From: Ashinkailepas kermadecensis
Lineage: Eukaryota > Arthropoda > Thecostraca > Neolepadidae
Assembly: GCA_034440615.1 (NCBI GenBank)
Contig: JAOTOM010005136.1
Location: 385,001 to 449,000 of the forward strand
Length of the DNA: 64,000 nucleotides
Reading direction: 5' to 3'
Part shown: positions 46,488 to 59,551 of the stretch, one piece after another
Position numbering within the stretch: the stretch's first letter is position 1
Layout: every line of letters begins with the position of its first letter
The notes under the pieces: model-generated
Seen by the model: the letters and a program-made list of their open reading frames with translations, nothing else
What the model was told of the DNA's origin: nothing
Database searches by the model: none
Program-made: the position numbers and the translations under genes

Positions 46488-48298
46488 TCGTCCAGCATCG
46501 TTGGCCATATTGATAATACATATCGAGTATTACTCAAGACTATTTGTTGTTCTGGAACAAAGTGAAGCTTTCGGTTGCTCTGTGAGCTATTCATGGATAT
46601 TGACGTCCCTGTCAAATATGAACAGCTGTGAGCTGCCGGTGAGAAATCTGCCTTTCCCGCCTTTTTTGCCATTTGCTTCTTCCGCATTGGTAACTGAATA
46701 ACCTTCCGTCAGCAGATCATTCTGCGGGACTGCGTCCCCTGTTCGTTCTAGTGGTGAACCATCGTGTGTTCCAGTATCAATGCCAGGTGGACTAACGATA
46801 AATACAAGCAAAGACGTGAATTATTGATGTTGGACATTAGAGTTGACACATGCAAGGAGCGAATGCCCGATCAGAAATTTCAGTCAGGACTGGTTGGCTT
46901 TTGTGACCGATCTTTCGGTATGTATGTCTGAACCGGCATCTCAATTAAACCGCCGTGGTTTAAACATGGTAATTAATTCGCTCAATGTTAATTATATAAA
47001 AAGCCATACATGGCTTAGCTGTTGTGTACTGGGGTTGGTCAAATTATTTAACCGAACGCCGCACCTAACCATTAGGATGAAAAGCCAATGCGCTGCAGCT
47101 TCATGGCTTTCACTCCTCAGGTCAGCACGAGGCCCTGGGACTACGGTCAGTTCAAGGATGGTATTGCCAACCAATGGCATGCATCGGGCGGACCATCATC
47201 GGTCATATACATTGGCCGAATAATTGAGTACAAATGTACAAAATTGTATTCCCCATGCCGTCAGTACGCCATTCCGTGTTAAATGGCATATTTTAGGACG
47301 CAGCATAAGAATGTGGAAAGATTCTGCACTATCGTTCGGCATCCTCCAGTAAGGCGTTTCTATTATATTACGTATTTAATTACATTCCGCGATATCTCAT
47401 TCATTCCTGCATAATATGTGTATATTTCATGGCTGTTTTAATTAAGAGCCTACAGGAATTCAATGTTAGGCTGCCATCCATTTAAGTTAAGCAAACATCG
47501 GTATGAGAAATACCTCATTCAACGTGTGCTGGAGATGGAATTTTGCCATTTCGTTCTGAAAAAATGCCTTACACCCGACGTTCGGCCTCGTGCAAGGTGC
47601 TTCTTTATTTGGAACTCGACATCAACATTATTTTCCCAGCACCGTTTAGTAATATATAAAGCTGGCATGGACTGCCTGAGTTTCTATTGGAATAGAATAA
47701 CCGCGTGATAAAAATGTGTGATTCTACTGTATTATTAAAGAAACTGCTCCCAAGGATGTGAAGGGTTTGTGATTGAAAATTGCTCATTACAATACGGGGT
47801 GCCATTTATCGGATCGGTATAGCTTTTTGTGACGTCTCCTTACCCACAGCAGAATCCCTTCTAAGCCTTTAGCCGCTCTGGCTCGCTCACTCTTACATGT
47901 CTTACATGTAGTGTTGTCTTACATGTAATGCCACATATAACGGCCATCCTACGTTTATTGTTACATTCTTGCAGGAAGAAAACAACATTCGTTCGTACTT
48001 TGTATGCTAACTATGTTTTCTACTCATATGACATCCGAGCTAATTGAATGCCTCGTTCCATGCATGTGTTTATTCTCATACAACGTCCAGTTGTTCGGTG
48101 GTTGTCATGTGTCGATCGTCACTCAGTACATTGAAAAGTGCAATGCATTGACCTTTTCATAGTAATTGATGTTGGTGCAGGAGATAAAGGCATTCCACTA
48201 CTGCAATGGTGTAATGCAGTACACGTGCGACAACACGTGCTTTTTATCAGGACACGAAACCGGGTAGGATACACAAACATAGCAGGTGGTTCAATACA

Positions 48299-48302
<4 letters not shown>
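46488..48302. other. non-coding DNA
   Basis: AT-rich unique sequence. Small frames near 46992-47282 carry no recognisable motif. Confidence 0.4.
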
Positions 48303-48374
<72 letters not shown>

Positions 48375-48375
48375 G
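48303..48375. repeat. compound microsatellite (CA)n(TA)n(CA)n
   Basis: CA repeats from 48303 to about 48333, TA repeats to about 48365, then a short CA run. Confidence 0.97.
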
Positions 48376-50310
48376 TTGATGTATACATACCATTTGATAT
48401 GGTAAGCGATCCAGGTTCGTGCAAATTGGTTGGTCTTTGCTCCCGACATTTCTCCAAAAGTACGGCATTGAAGTCGGTTCAGCTTTGGTCCAATATGAAT
48501 TCCCGGAATGCCGGTCGCACTGACCTTCACGCGATCGACTTTGTGTGGGGAAAAATTACAGAATGATCTTAGTCCTGGAACATGTATTCCACGGGCCCCA
48601 TGGAGCGTTTTTATGCTGCCGTTGCTGCAATCCAGCATACAGTACATGTAATTAAATGCTGCTCCATCTTCAAATTATTAAAAGTGGTTTCACACAGAAT
48701 GACGGATGGGCCCGTTGCATTTCATGCAGAAGCAATATAAATTAAAAGCCTCTGTAAAGTTCGTTGGATGGTACCCGCTTGAAGACATATTTAATTACAT
48801 GAAAATCTGAATATCTCGCTTGCCACTCAGTGCACAATAGATGCCATAATATAAAAATATATGTCACACTAGATATGGTGTACACCTAACAACCTTGGTG
48901 CCTCAATGAAACAAGTGTAATGTTGTCAAGTAATTAATTATTTTTTTAGCGGCGCACCTCAGTACACCGGGCGGCCGGACCGAGGCGGCGACGTCGGCCC
49001 GTTCCGGCCCGTCGGCGCTTCGTCATTATCTGGTCATTAGAGTGTGGGGGCCGGGCATCGCCACCAGCCGCTGCGGTCTGTAATCAGAGCCACGTCCCGC
49101 TTCACACTGGAGGTCGGTCATTTTGCCGCCCATTTCCTGGCCGGCCGCGGCTCGGATCCGCCACTGTACTGTTCGAAAACGGACACTTCTTCCTACATCG
49201 GCCATGCTTCACAGCGACTGCACCGCTGGCAATTCTCAGCCATTTCTGCACCGTCCATAAAACGGTCCACCTTTACCGCCAACGGCCATACCCAGCAAGT
49301 ACCAAGCCTTCCGCGATATAAGTGCGCTACCTTATTAACCGCGGGATAGTTGGTGCACTGCCTCTGCCATATTAACGACCCGTCGACTGTGGAACTTGGA
49401 ACAGTCGTGCGCTGTTGTATTGTTTCGCTCCACAGTTTTTGTCTGTTTGATGTCTGCATAACAGATGACCGAACAGCCGGCTACCATTTCATATGCCATC
49501 GTCGATGCAGATTGCTGAATAACAGAACACTCCCGTCGAGCAATCGGACAGCAGCGCGCTACTTTATTTGCATTCATGAAGCGGCGAGCTGAGGGATCTG
49601 CAACAGTTTTTTCCCGGCTGCTGAACAATGTACAACCGGTAGCTGAAGTATAGGTGTGGACTTGTAGAATAAACTATTGTTGTTGTATGGTCTGCTGTGG
49701 AATGGTACAGCCGCCACCGAGGACGTGGATAAGTGGTGGGGGGGGGGGGTAGTCGAAAACACTGTTCACTTCAAGTTCGGGTAAAAGCTGCCACACGATT
49801 ATCGAGGACACAGGCGTGCATAGCACAGGAAAATATGTGTTGCTCTATCGCTAAGCGAACAGAACTCTATACTTGGTCTTTCCATTCCCTACCAGGGTCG
49901 AAACACGACCTTGTTCTGGTTGTTCTGGATCCAGAACATTATCCTATTCGGAAAATTATTCACTCTTTTGTTTCGCCAAATATTTAGTGGAGTTGTTTAA
50001 AAAAGATGACTGCGAACTTCTTGTGGCTTAATGAACATGTTCGAAACTGACTGGGAAGTACAAGTAGCTCTTTATGAGTGACATATAATAATACAAAATT
50101 ATCGTCTCAAAATTGGAATGCCCCGAAATCTTTCATATCGAAATCCAGAATTCCAATGTCCAAATCCGACCACGGCAACCCACTGTCCAACCCACTGTCG
50201 TGGGTTATGACCCATTCAATACCGTCGTGGGTTGTTGTTCCCCCATTCCGACTATCTACAGGGTCTGATTCCAGCCGGCTTCGTTTGACATGACCCAAGC
50301 TGGCTCTGTA
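48376..50310. other. non-coding DNA with a short CpG-rich patch
   Basis: 48955-49160 is CpG-rich; the rest is ordinary. A G run lies near 49738-49749. Overlapping short frames on both strands, no family. Confidence 0.4.
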
Positions 50311-50530
50311 TGACATGTCTGACCCGGTCCAGGTCGCTATGATCCAGTGGATGAGAGGGGGCCGTGAAATGCTCCAGTTCGCTATAGATCCAGTGGAGAC
50401 GTTGACGGACCGTGCTCTGTTGGCTCCATATCACTCGCCCGACCCGGTCCAGGTCGCTGTGATCTGCTGGCTCTGTATGCCCACTCTGACCCGGTCCAGG
50501 TCGCCGTGGCCCGGTGGAAGAGGCCTGCAG
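50311..50530. repeat. degenerate repeat of GACCCGGTCCAGGTCGC
   Basis: The 17-bp word occurs at 50321, 50441 and 50488 with related GATCCAGTGG and GGCTCTGTATG words between. Confidence 0.75.
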
Positions 50531-51477
50531 TCGGCTAGTGCTGACTGATGACTGGGCGGAATATCGGATGTCGCTTTTTGCCGCGCTCGGCAGTACTCAA
50601 CACCGCAGTCCGAAGGCGGGTTACAATGACAGCAGCCCGCGGCTCGATTTTCACCGGTTTGGCAGAGCGCGATTGGCCGAGAGCCAGTAATGGCAGGGCT
50701 CAGTAGCGAAGCATCGACCGAGTGAAATAGGCCGTACTTTGCTGGCGCTGTTCGCTACCTGCCTTCGTTTGTTGCAGCCTTTGCTATGCTGTCCTGCCAC
50801 TCGTGTGAAAGCAATGGACGGACACCTGGTCAGAACATGGCGGTACTAAATTGTCGGTACTGTCCGGCTTCGTCGCTTCGTTCCAAAGGGTACTTCCACT
50901 CGTGTATTACCTCGCAGGCTATTATTTGTGCGAATGAAAAAGATGCGTGTTGGCTTATGTGTACGGAGGGCTGTTGTGACCAATGGCAATAGCCAGCCCA
51001 AATATTGATGTGAAAACAAACTGCCGGCGGTCTCGGCTGGAGAAATAAAGAAAGACGTGTCAAATGGGATTGGTGATAATCATGAAAATGAGGAGGAAAA
51101 TTGGTTAGGAATTTCCCTTTAATGATGAACTTCGACCTGTGGAACTTTCCACATCGAAAATATACAAGGTGCGGCGTCTTCTGATGATGACGTAATTGGT
51201 ATTGAGCTATCCTTTCACAGCGTACCATACCACCTTCCGCGTCAGGTGACCTGTAACACCAATCTTCTGTTCTCGCCTTGTGGCGCCCACTAACGCGGCA
51301 ACAACACCTAGTCCGCACCCAAACACCTGGAAAACGACTCCCGCGGCCCAATTAGCCGGTTCTCCTGGGCCGTGTAATCGGCTACTTCCTCGACAGCCCG
51401 TGGCCTGCTCGGCGTTTATTAGGCGCCTGTGGGACGGATGTTGGACGGGTGTTGAGCGGCGATCGGAGTCGAACAGC
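50531..51477. other. non-coding DNA
   Basis: GCGCGATTGGCC near 50668 is an inverted CCAAT-type word in GC-rich sequence; a promoter is possible but unsupported. Confidence 0.4.
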
Positions 51478-51792
51478 TGAGCAGCTGTTAGGCGGCTGTT
51501 AGGCGGCTGTTGGGCATTGTGTTGGGCAGGTGTTGGGCAGCTGTTGGGCAGCTGTTGGGCGGGTGCTGGGCAGCTTTTGGGCGGCTGTTGGGTGGCTGTT
51601 AGGCGGAAGTTGGATGGTTGTTGGACAGCTGTTGGGTGGGTGTTTGGCAGCCGTTGGGAGGGTGTTGGGCGGCTGCTAAGCGGTTGTTGGGGGGCGGTTG
51701 CTAGGCGGTTGTTAGACGGTGGTTGGGAGGTTGTTAGGCGGTTGTTGGGTAGTTGCTGGGCAGTTGCTGGGCAGCTGCTGGGCGGGTGTGTC
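51478..51792. repeat. minisatellite, 11-bp unit, about 28 copies
   Basis: CTGTTGGGCAG-type words repeat every 11 bp with point variants (TTAGGCGG, TTGGACAG) and two longer units. Confidence 0.88.
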
Positions 51793-52320
51793 CGCGTATC
51801 ACGGTGAACCGATGCTGACATCCATCCCGACATCCGACGGTCATGTCCGAAGCCATGACCAACTGTCGCGCAGATATAACCAGAACCAGCTGCCTGTGGT
51901 GGTGTCCTCGTATATCTCTGAAAGACGTCGCAGAGAGGTATCTGGAAGTGGCTGCACTTCTGGTTGTAATGTATCGGAGGTGTGTGGCATGCGCTGCATA
52001 TGTGGCAGCTATGTGTCTGCATCTCCAGGAAGTGACAGGAATGTTGCAGCAGATGTGGCAAATTATTGGCAGCAGATGTGCCCGAGATGCACCGTAGACA
52101 CGATCGGCATCCAGCCAGCAGTCCGCTTGTGGTGCTCCGGTGTTCAACACAACTCTGCGTCATATTAACCTGAATCGGTCCGACTTCGCCCGAGGCCACT
52201 GCCGCTCTGCTCTGCTGACCGCCCGGCGGCCCTCCCCCCCCCCCCCCCCCGCCCCGCCAGCCTCACTCACCAGCGGTGGGCGGGTCTCGCCGAGCCGCAC
52301 CGGAAACTCTGCAACTCGTC
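51793..52320. other. non-coding DNA with a long C run
   Basis: A C run of about 17-20 bases lies near 52232-52250. Otherwise nothing recognised. Confidence 0.4.
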
Positions 52321-52339
52321 GACGCGCTACCGCCCACTG

Positions 52340-52575
52340 GCGTCACCAGCAGATACTCGTATCTGCTGGAAACTCGTCAGCGTGGCCGCCTGGCTGGCCA
52401 GCTCCTACGGCTGCTGCTGCCTGCTGGCTCGGCACGTCTCTGGCGGAAACTGATCAGCGTGACCGCCTGGCTGGCCAGCTCCTACGGCTGCTGCTGCCTG
52501 CTGGCTCGGCACGTCTCTGGCGGAAACTGATCAGCGTGGCCGCCTGGCTGGCCAGCTCCGACTGCTTCTGTCGGC
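52340..52575. repeat. 77-bp tandem repeat, about three copies
   Basis: CGTGGCCGCCTGGCTGGCCA at 52381, a variant at 52458 and again at 52535, exactly 77 bp apart; copies almost identical. Confidence 0.92.
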
Positions 52576-52675
52576 TGCCTCGGAACGCCGCGTGTCGGGA
52601 CGAGGCTGCGCACGAAGCTGGCGGACTCCGCTTACCAGTTAGAGGCCGACAGGGCGACCAGCTGCCGGTGCCCGG

Positions 52676-52892
52676 AGGCTGTAGTGGCGCGGACGTGGTG
52701 GCAGTGCCCAGGTGGGGGCAGTGTCCAGGCTGTAGTGGCGCGGACGCGAGGGCAGTGCCTAGGTGGTGGTAGTGTCCAGGCTGCAGCGGCGCGGACGTGA
52801 GGGCAGTGCCCAGGTGGGGGCAGTGTCCAGGCTGTAGTGGCGCGGACGCGAGGGCAATGCCCAGGTGGGGGCAGCGTCTATGCTGTAGTCGT
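52676..52892. repeat. 51-bp minisatellite, block 1, four copies
   Basis: GGCAGTGCC at 52700, 52751 and 52802, with a variant at 52853, 51 bp apart; unit contains GCGGACGTGGTGGCAGTGCC. Confidence 0.94.
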
Positions 52893-53235
52893 GTCTAGGT
52901 CGGAATAGTGCTGAATAGGGTTGGAAAATAGACTGCGCCTTGATTTTTGGCATCCCAAACATTATCGTATTCAGAAAATTTCCCTAATTTTTAGCATTTG
53001 AAGACGTTGTGTTGTTTGACAATGAACTGCTTTGTGATAAAGTGCTCATTTATTTTCACTGGAGTATGCAAACTGAGATTCTGATGCCACAGGCTGGAAG
53101 AAAAATAACACATCTGCATTAAGTTTCCCAAAATCTCCTCTCCACATGGAGGATTACAAAGCACAAATCCGATCCTGGTTCCGAGGCGAGAGTAGTCTCG
53201 AAGTTAGAGAAGTGCTTAAGTGGGATCAGTACCGA
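52893..53235. other. non-coding spacer
   Basis: AT-rich, nothing recognised. Confidence 0.5.
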
Positions 53236-53410
53236 AATGATGGTGGCGCCGGGTCACAGTAATAGCGAGGTCAGTGTAGCGTGGATGTGGTGGTAGTGCC
53301 GGGGTGAGAGTAGTGCCGACGTCAATGTAGTGCGGAGGTGGTGGAAGCGCCAGGGTGAGAGTAGTGCCGAGGACAGTGTAGTGTGGACGTGATGATAGTT
53401 GTACGGAGGT
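53236..53410. repeat. 51-bp minisatellite, block 2, diverged
   Basis: GTGAGAGTAGTGCC at 53304 and 53355, 51 bp apart. The unit (GCGGAGGTGGTGGAAGCGCC) aligns with block 1 throughout, so both come from one array. Confidence 0.85.
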
Positions 53411-53689
53411 GGAAAAAGTATCCAGCCGTTGGAGTAGTGACACCAGCGCAACAGGAATAGCACTGCTGAAATGATAGCAGTGATTAAGTAGCACTTAAGC
53501 AAGGCTCCACTATTGCTGAAGTGATAGTGATGCTGAGCTGACAGCGTAGTGCTGGCAGGGTGGCTACACCGAGTGTGTGCTGCAGCACAGTCTCAGTAGT
53601 GCTGATGGATGCCACACAGCAGGTGTTGCAGTGCAGTGGTTGCAGTGGTGCTGGCCGGTCGTACGTGGTCGAATGGCAGTGAAGTGGCA
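53411..53689. other. spacer with GTGCTG/AGTGGC words
   Basis: Loose AGTGATAG and AGTGCTG words; no clean array. Confidence 0.4.
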
Positions 53690-53762
53690 CTGGAGTGGCA
53701 CTGAAGTGGCAGTGAAGTGGCACTGAAGTGGCACTGAAGTGGCAGTGAAGTGGCACTGGACA
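53690..53762. repeat. 11-bp tandem repeat, about seven copies
   Basis: AGTGGCACTGA and AGTGGCAGTGA units alternate every 11 bp. Confidence 0.93.
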
Positions 53763-54424
53763 TTCCGGCATGATCACGCTGCCACCGATTGAATTTTGCA
53801 CAGGACTCAGTTGGCTATTACCGGTATCCATTATTCATGTTCTGAGACATGCATAGCCACACCTGGTCTGGTCTCCTCGTCGATGCATAGCTGGGCTTCC
53901 CCGGCTCCGTCTCCCTGAACGCGTGCCTGGCGATTGAGCTGATGAGCAGACGCTGACCGCCGTCAGCCGTGGTAATCGATCCTGTTACACAGCCTGTACT
54001 GACCTGATCTGACCTGACCTGACCTGGCGAGCGCTGCGACATCGACGGATCGTGTCCGGTGCTGCGTACTTGACCCAGCACACGTCGTTGTGTGGCCGCC
54101 ATGTGTGTGCTCGGGAACGATGAACATCCAGCCGGCCCCGATTAAGCTATCGTCGGGCCTGGCCCACAAGCGAGTGCGGACTATCTAGCCGTTCCGTCAG
54201 CGGCCGCCGTCTGCAGCGGCGCGCGGCACGACGGGCTCGTGCAGAGCGCGCCCGTCTGCAAGGCCGCCGGCAGACGTTGCCGACTGGAAAGGGCGCTGTC
54301 AGCGGCACTCGTCTGCATCTGCGGCGACTGCCTGCAATTGTATACACTGCTGAACTCATCGTATCAACACAAGCTGTTGTGGGCTCGACTGCAGATGGAT
54401 GCCGGGTGTGTCGGGGGCTGTGTC
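53763..54424. other. non-coding spacer
   Basis: Contains CTGACCTGACCTGACCTGG near 54010. CpG-rich around 54190-54300. No gene recognised. Confidence 0.4.
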
Positions 54425-55215
54425 CAACCACGGGCTGTGGTCGACCCCATGGCCTCCCCAGGTTGTGGTCGGCCCCACGTCTACCCCAGGCTGTGGTCGG
54501 CCCCACGTCTACCTCGGGCCGTGGTCGGCCCCTAGTCGACCCCGTGCTGTGGTCGGCTACACGACCTCCCCGGGCTGTGGTCGGCCCAACGTTCACCTCT
54601 GGCTGTGGTCGGTTCCACGGTCTCCCCAGGCTGTGGTCGGTCCCACGGCCTCCCCAGGCTGTGATCGGCCCAACGTACACCTCTGACTGTGGTCAACCCC
54701 ATGGCCTCCCCGGACTGTGGTCGGCCCAACGTTCACCTCGGGCTGTGGTCGGCCCCACGGTCTCCCCAGGCTGTGGTCGACCCCACGGCCTCCACAGGCT
54801 GTGGTCGGCCAAACAGCCTCCCCAGGCTGTGGTCGGCCCAACGTTCACCTCGGGCTGTGGTCGTCCCCACAGCCTCCACTGGCTGTGGTCAGCCCTACTG
54901 CCTCCACTGGCTGTGGTCGGCCAAACAGCCTCCCCAGGCTGTGGTCGGCCCAACGGTCACCTCGGGCTGTGGTCGGCCCCACAGCCTCCACTGGCTGTGG
55001 TCGGCCCCACTGCCTCCCCTGGCTGTGGTCGGCCTCACGTCCACCCCGGGCTGTGGTCATCCCCACAGCCTCCCCAGGCTGTGGTCGTTCCCACAGCCTC
55101 CACTGGCTGTGGTCGGCCCCACTGCCTCCCCTGGCTGTGGTCGGCCTCACGTCCACCCCGGGCTGTCGTCGGCTCCACGGTCTCCCCAAGCTGTGGCCGA
55201 TCCCACGTCCGCTCC
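54425..55215. repeat. minisatellite, 28-bp unit, about 28 copies
   Basis: GGCTGTGGTCGGCCCCAC every 28 bp (54741 and 54769, for example), with a few unit-length variants. Frames on both strands are by-products. Confidence 0.95.
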
Positions 55216-55695
55216 GTGCTACTCCAGATTCAAAGCATATCGTGATTGTTCGGGGCTCCGTAGTGTGTATTATTGACCATGGAGGTTGCTAACCGACCGA
55301 AAAGGCCACCTAGAAGTTAAGTAGTTTTCACGAGATGCTTCCTAGAGCTGGTGAGGATCGCAGTACGCCCCTCCGGTTTGGTCCCAGTTCTCATCTTTCA
55401 TGCTCGGCCCATCAACCTTTCAAATCCGAGGAGATGATCGCATCCTTCGACATATCGTCCAAACAGAACCGTATGGGCGCTGTATGTCATATGCAGTCGA
55501 TGCGCCACTAAACTACAATAACTAACTAACGAAGCCGAACCGTCCCAGCTCACTCAAGTGTAATGTACGATGACTTGAAAACCATTTTCAATTGAATTAT
55601 TTTGTGCTTGTAAGGATAAAGTTCTATCGAAATTTGAACTCAGGTTCCACAAGCAATTCTTACTCACCATGTTCAGCCAAAAAGGTCACCACATA

Positions 55696-55696
<1 letters not shown>
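55216..55696. other. non-coding spacer
   Basis: Nothing recognised. Confidence 0.45.
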
Positions 55697-55750
<54 letters not shown>

Positions 55751-55791
55751 TATATTTTATATTATATATATATATATATTATATATATATT

Positions 55792-55868
<77 letters not shown>

Positions 55869-55885
55869 TATACATATACATATGC
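55697..55885. repeat. (TA)n microsatellite
   Basis: About 160 bp of TA repeats with a few TTA/ATT interruptions and a CATATA tail. Confidence 0.97.
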
Positions 55886-56842
55886 ACATGAGAGAGACAG
55901 AGAAGAACAAGCGGTCTTATTTCAACCAAAGCAGGTGAGACGTCGTGGTTGGAGAGCAACGAAATATTATAATATCAATATTCAAAGGACGTTACCTGCA
56001 GAAGAACAAGGGAAAACCCCCAATTTCAGCAAAGTCTACCAAGGATGCGCGCAGGATTCAAGTCATAGCTCGGTAGCCTGGCATGTCCCACATCATTTAT
56101 ATCAAGAGATCTCTGAGAGAGATATCTACATTCAGTCGAGGGAACAGCGGCGCGCTATCGCGCGTGTTGAAAAATTGATGTTTTCCAAGAAATTGAAGTG
56201 ACCTCTTCCTGGGATAGCGTGGGTTAATGTACTCGCGTTTTTATTGTTAAGGTCGATGTAGCACCAACAGAATTAACGCTGAATTAACTAAATAACGAAG
56301 GCTTATTGTACCTTCAGAACATAATTGTTATAGACACAGAGACAAGCATTCATTCGTGGATATTGCATGGTGTGAGGACAAAATTATCTACGTACACAAA
56401 ACTATTTCACTCCTTACACCTATCTGTACGAATTCGTTGTTTAACGAAAGCGTCTGTTCTGATTTTCTTGACGTAAGCTTTCCTAACATATCCTTCATGC
56501 ATTGACTGGTGTCTGCAGCGTGCTAAAATTGATGAGAACCAGCTGACTTAGGGGCTTTCACAGCTTCCCTTCCTTCCGTGAGAGCTTTTTAGGATATTTA
56601 TGGACCGATAAGAAGGAAGATATTTATGGACCGATAAGAAGGAGAAATTTACGTACCAAGTTGAACACTTTCCCTTCCTTCCGCGAGAGCGCATTAAAAT
56701 ATTTAGAAATTAGTAAGTATTAAACGTGATGCCCCCGCCCCCCTCCCCCAGAGCTGATGTACGCCAACAGCAGCACAGCACTACTGCAAGGGTTGTTCGA
56801 TCCACGTCGTCATCCTACACGGAGGAAGCGCAGGATTGTCGC
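55886..56842. other. non-coding DNA with a small duplication
   Basis: TATTTATGGACCGATAAGAA occurs twice in tandem near 56595-56645. TTCCCTTCCTTCCG is also reused. Nothing coding recognised. Confidence 0.45.
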
Positions 56843-57845
56843 ACTGCAACGATGCAACGTTGTGGAAGCATTGGTGAATGGGTCGCACTGGTCATCACCC
56901 AGCGTTGTGGAAGCATTGGTGAATGCGTCGCCGATCACCACCCAGCGTTGTGGAGGCATCGGTGAATGGGTCGCACAGATCACCACCCAACGTTGTGGAA
57001 GCATTGGTGAATGCGTCGCACAGATCACCACCCAGCGTTGTGGAGGCATCGGTGAATGGGTCGCACAGGTCATCACCCAACGTTGTGGAGGCATCGGTGA
57101 ATGCGTCGCACTGGTCATCACCCAACGTTGTGGAAGCATTGGTGAATGGGTCGCACTGGTCATCACCCAGCGTTGTGGAAGCATTGGTGAATGGGTCGCA
57201 CTGGTCACCACCCAGCGTTGTGGAAGCATTGGTGAATGGGTCGCACTGGTCACCACCCAGCGTTGTGGAGGCATCGGTGAATGCGTCGCACAGGTCATCA
57301 CCCAGCGTTGTGGAGGCATCGGTGAATGCGTCGCACAGGTCATCACCCAACGTTGTGGAGGCATCGGTGAATGCGTCGCACGGTCATCACCCAACGTTGT
57401 GGAAGCATTGGTGAATGGGTCGCACTGGTCATCCCCAACGTTGTGGAAGCATTGGTGAATGGGTCGCACTGGTCATCACCCAACGTTGTGGAGGCATCGG
57501 TGAATGCGTCGCACAGGTCATCACCCAACGTTGTGGAAGCATTGGTGAATGGGTCGCACTGGTCATCACCCAACGTTGTGGAAGCATTGGTGAATGGGTC
57601 GCACTGGTCATCACCCAGCGTTGTGGAGGCATCGGTGAATGGGTCGCACTGGTCACCACCCAACGTTGTGGAGGCATTGGTGAATGGGTCGCACTGGTCA
57701 TACCCAACGTTGTGGAAGCATTGGTGAATGCGTCGCACAGATCACCACCCAACGTTGTAGAGGCATTGGTGAATGCGTCGCACAGGTCATCACCCAACGT
57801 TGTGGAAGCATCGGTGGATGTGTCTCACAGATCATCACCCATCGT
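56843..57845. repeat. minisatellite, 45-bp unit, about 22 copies
   Basis: CGTTGTGGAAGCATTGGTGA units every 45 bp. Two variants (AAGCATTGG with ATGGGTCGCACTGG; AGGCATCGG with ATGCGTCGCACAGG) tend to travel together. Single-base losses shift the frame near 56940, 57380 and 57430. Confidence 0.96.
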
Positions 57846-58205
57846 ACTTTGATTAGCCATATTTCTCATACCTCAACAACGACATTTTGCTGAACGCACC
57901 TACCTCTAAATGCATCAGTATTGAACGAGCCTTTGTCAAGCATTACGACTTAGGTTTTCATCACGTAGGTTCCTGCTACTATCGTACAGTTATGTAACGG
58001 GGCTGGCGAAATATTTCTTAGGATTAAAAGCGATTTTAGGCGAAGGATTAACATTCCCAAGAAAAAGGTGGAGACCAAGAAACATCGCCACATGGCTGAT
58101 CTGTCACGTGGCAGTCGCATATATCACGATACCTGCAGCAGGCCAGAGGTTAGTGGGCAAGCACTACTGTGCACGAGTTGGCAACGTGTGCTGTGTCACC
58201 TGGGT
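57846..58205. other. non-coding spacer
   Basis: Nothing recognised. Confidence 0.45.
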
Positions 58206-58372
58206 GAGCTGTCCGACCTGGGACCCCAGCGTCCCCGAACGAGCGACCGACAGGAGCTCGGGAGCTGTCCGACCTGGGACCCAGCGTCGCCGAACGAGCG
58301 ACCGACAGCAGCTCGGGAACTGTCCGACCTGGAACTCCAGCGTCGCCGAACTGGCGGCAGCAGCTCGGAAGT
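58206..58372. repeat. 55-56-bp triplication
   Basis: GAGCTGTCCGACCTGGGAC at 58206 and 58262, then GAACTGTCCGACCTGG at 58317. Confidence 0.92.
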
Positions 58373-58522
58373 CCGACTCAGTTTCGTCGTCCGGCCCGCG
58401 TTTATTGGTGCGGCTGCTGGATATGGCTGCTCGGTCGGCGTTCCTCTCCGCTAGGCCACACTATTTTGACACGGTCGAGGGCCGGCTGTCCGACGGTTAT
58501 TGCGGCTGGCGGAGGCGGCGGC
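58373..58522. other. short GC-rich spacer
   Basis: Nothing recognised. Confidence 0.4.
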
Positions 58523-58915
58523 TGTCATTCGCCGCCGACTCCGCGCCGTCTGTCATTCGCTGCCGATTCCGCGCCGTCTGTCATTCGCCGCCGGCTCCGC
58601 GCCATCTGTTGCCATTCACCGCCGACTCCGCGCCGTCTGTCATTCGCCGCCGATTCCGCGCCGTTTGTCACTTGCCGCCGACTCCGCGCCGTCTGTCATT
58701 CGCTGCCGATTCCGCGCCGTCTGTCATTCGCCGCCGGCTTCGCGTCGTCTGTCATTCGCCGTCGGCTCCGCGCCATCTGTCATTCGCCGCCCGACTCCGT
58801 GCCGTCTGTTGCCATTCACCGCCGACTCCGCGCCGTCTGTCATTCACCGCCGTCTCCGCGCCATCTGTCATTCGCCACCGACTCCGTGCTGGCTGTTGCC
58901 ATTCGCCACCGATAC
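58523..58915. repeat. minisatellite, 28-bp unit, about 14 copies
   Basis: TGTCATTCGC at 58523, 58551 and 58579 (28 bp). Some units have a TGTTGCCATTCA variant four bases longer. Confidence 0.95.
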
Positions 58916-58924
58916 AGCACAATC

Positions 58925-59140
58925 TCAGGCGTCATCCAAGACGTCATCGGCCACTAGCACCACATCATCCCAGACGTCAACAGTCACTTATCCACGTCAT
59001 CCCAGACGTCATCGGTCGCTTTCCCACGCCATCACAGACGTCATCGCCCAGCAGCGCGACATCATTCCAGACTTCATCGTCCATGAAGGCCAGGTAATCT
59101 GAGACGTCATTAGTCGTTAACGTACGCCATCCTAGGCGTC
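58925..59140. repeat. 32-33-bp degenerate array with a GACGTCAT core
   Basis: About seven units start AGACGTCATC or a close variant, 32-33 bp apart, ending CATCATCCC or similar. Confidence 0.8.
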
Positions 59141-59496
59141 ATCATCCACCAGTATTGTGTACTCCACTTGGCCATCCGGGGTCACAATGGGGACGGCATG
59201 AAACCGCCTCGAGGATTAGCGAAGTGCACGCGGTTCGTGGAGGTCAGCCGGTCAAGTCTGCATGCCGGTGTTCGTGAGACCCGTGCGCACAGCACTGAGA
59301 GGTCGGCGGGTCGCCTCGTGCTGCGGTCTCGGTAATGCAGCCGCCACGAAGCCAATGCATGGACTTCCACCTGCTGAAAGGCGGCCCGGTTTGTTCACTG
59401 GCCAATGGCTGGTGTCTGCACTTCGCAGACAGTATAGCCCGCATTGTTGATGTGGCAATGAAACGTTGAAAGCGGCTCCAGTGTGGCGTGAAGGAC

Positions 59497-59499
<3 letters not shown>
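59141..59499. other. non-coding spacer
   Basis: Nothing recognised. Confidence 0.45.

Positions 59500-59549
<50 letters not shown>
59500..59549. repeat. (GT)n microsatellite
   Basis: About 24 GT units. Confidence 0.97.
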
Positions 59550-59551
<2 letters not shown>

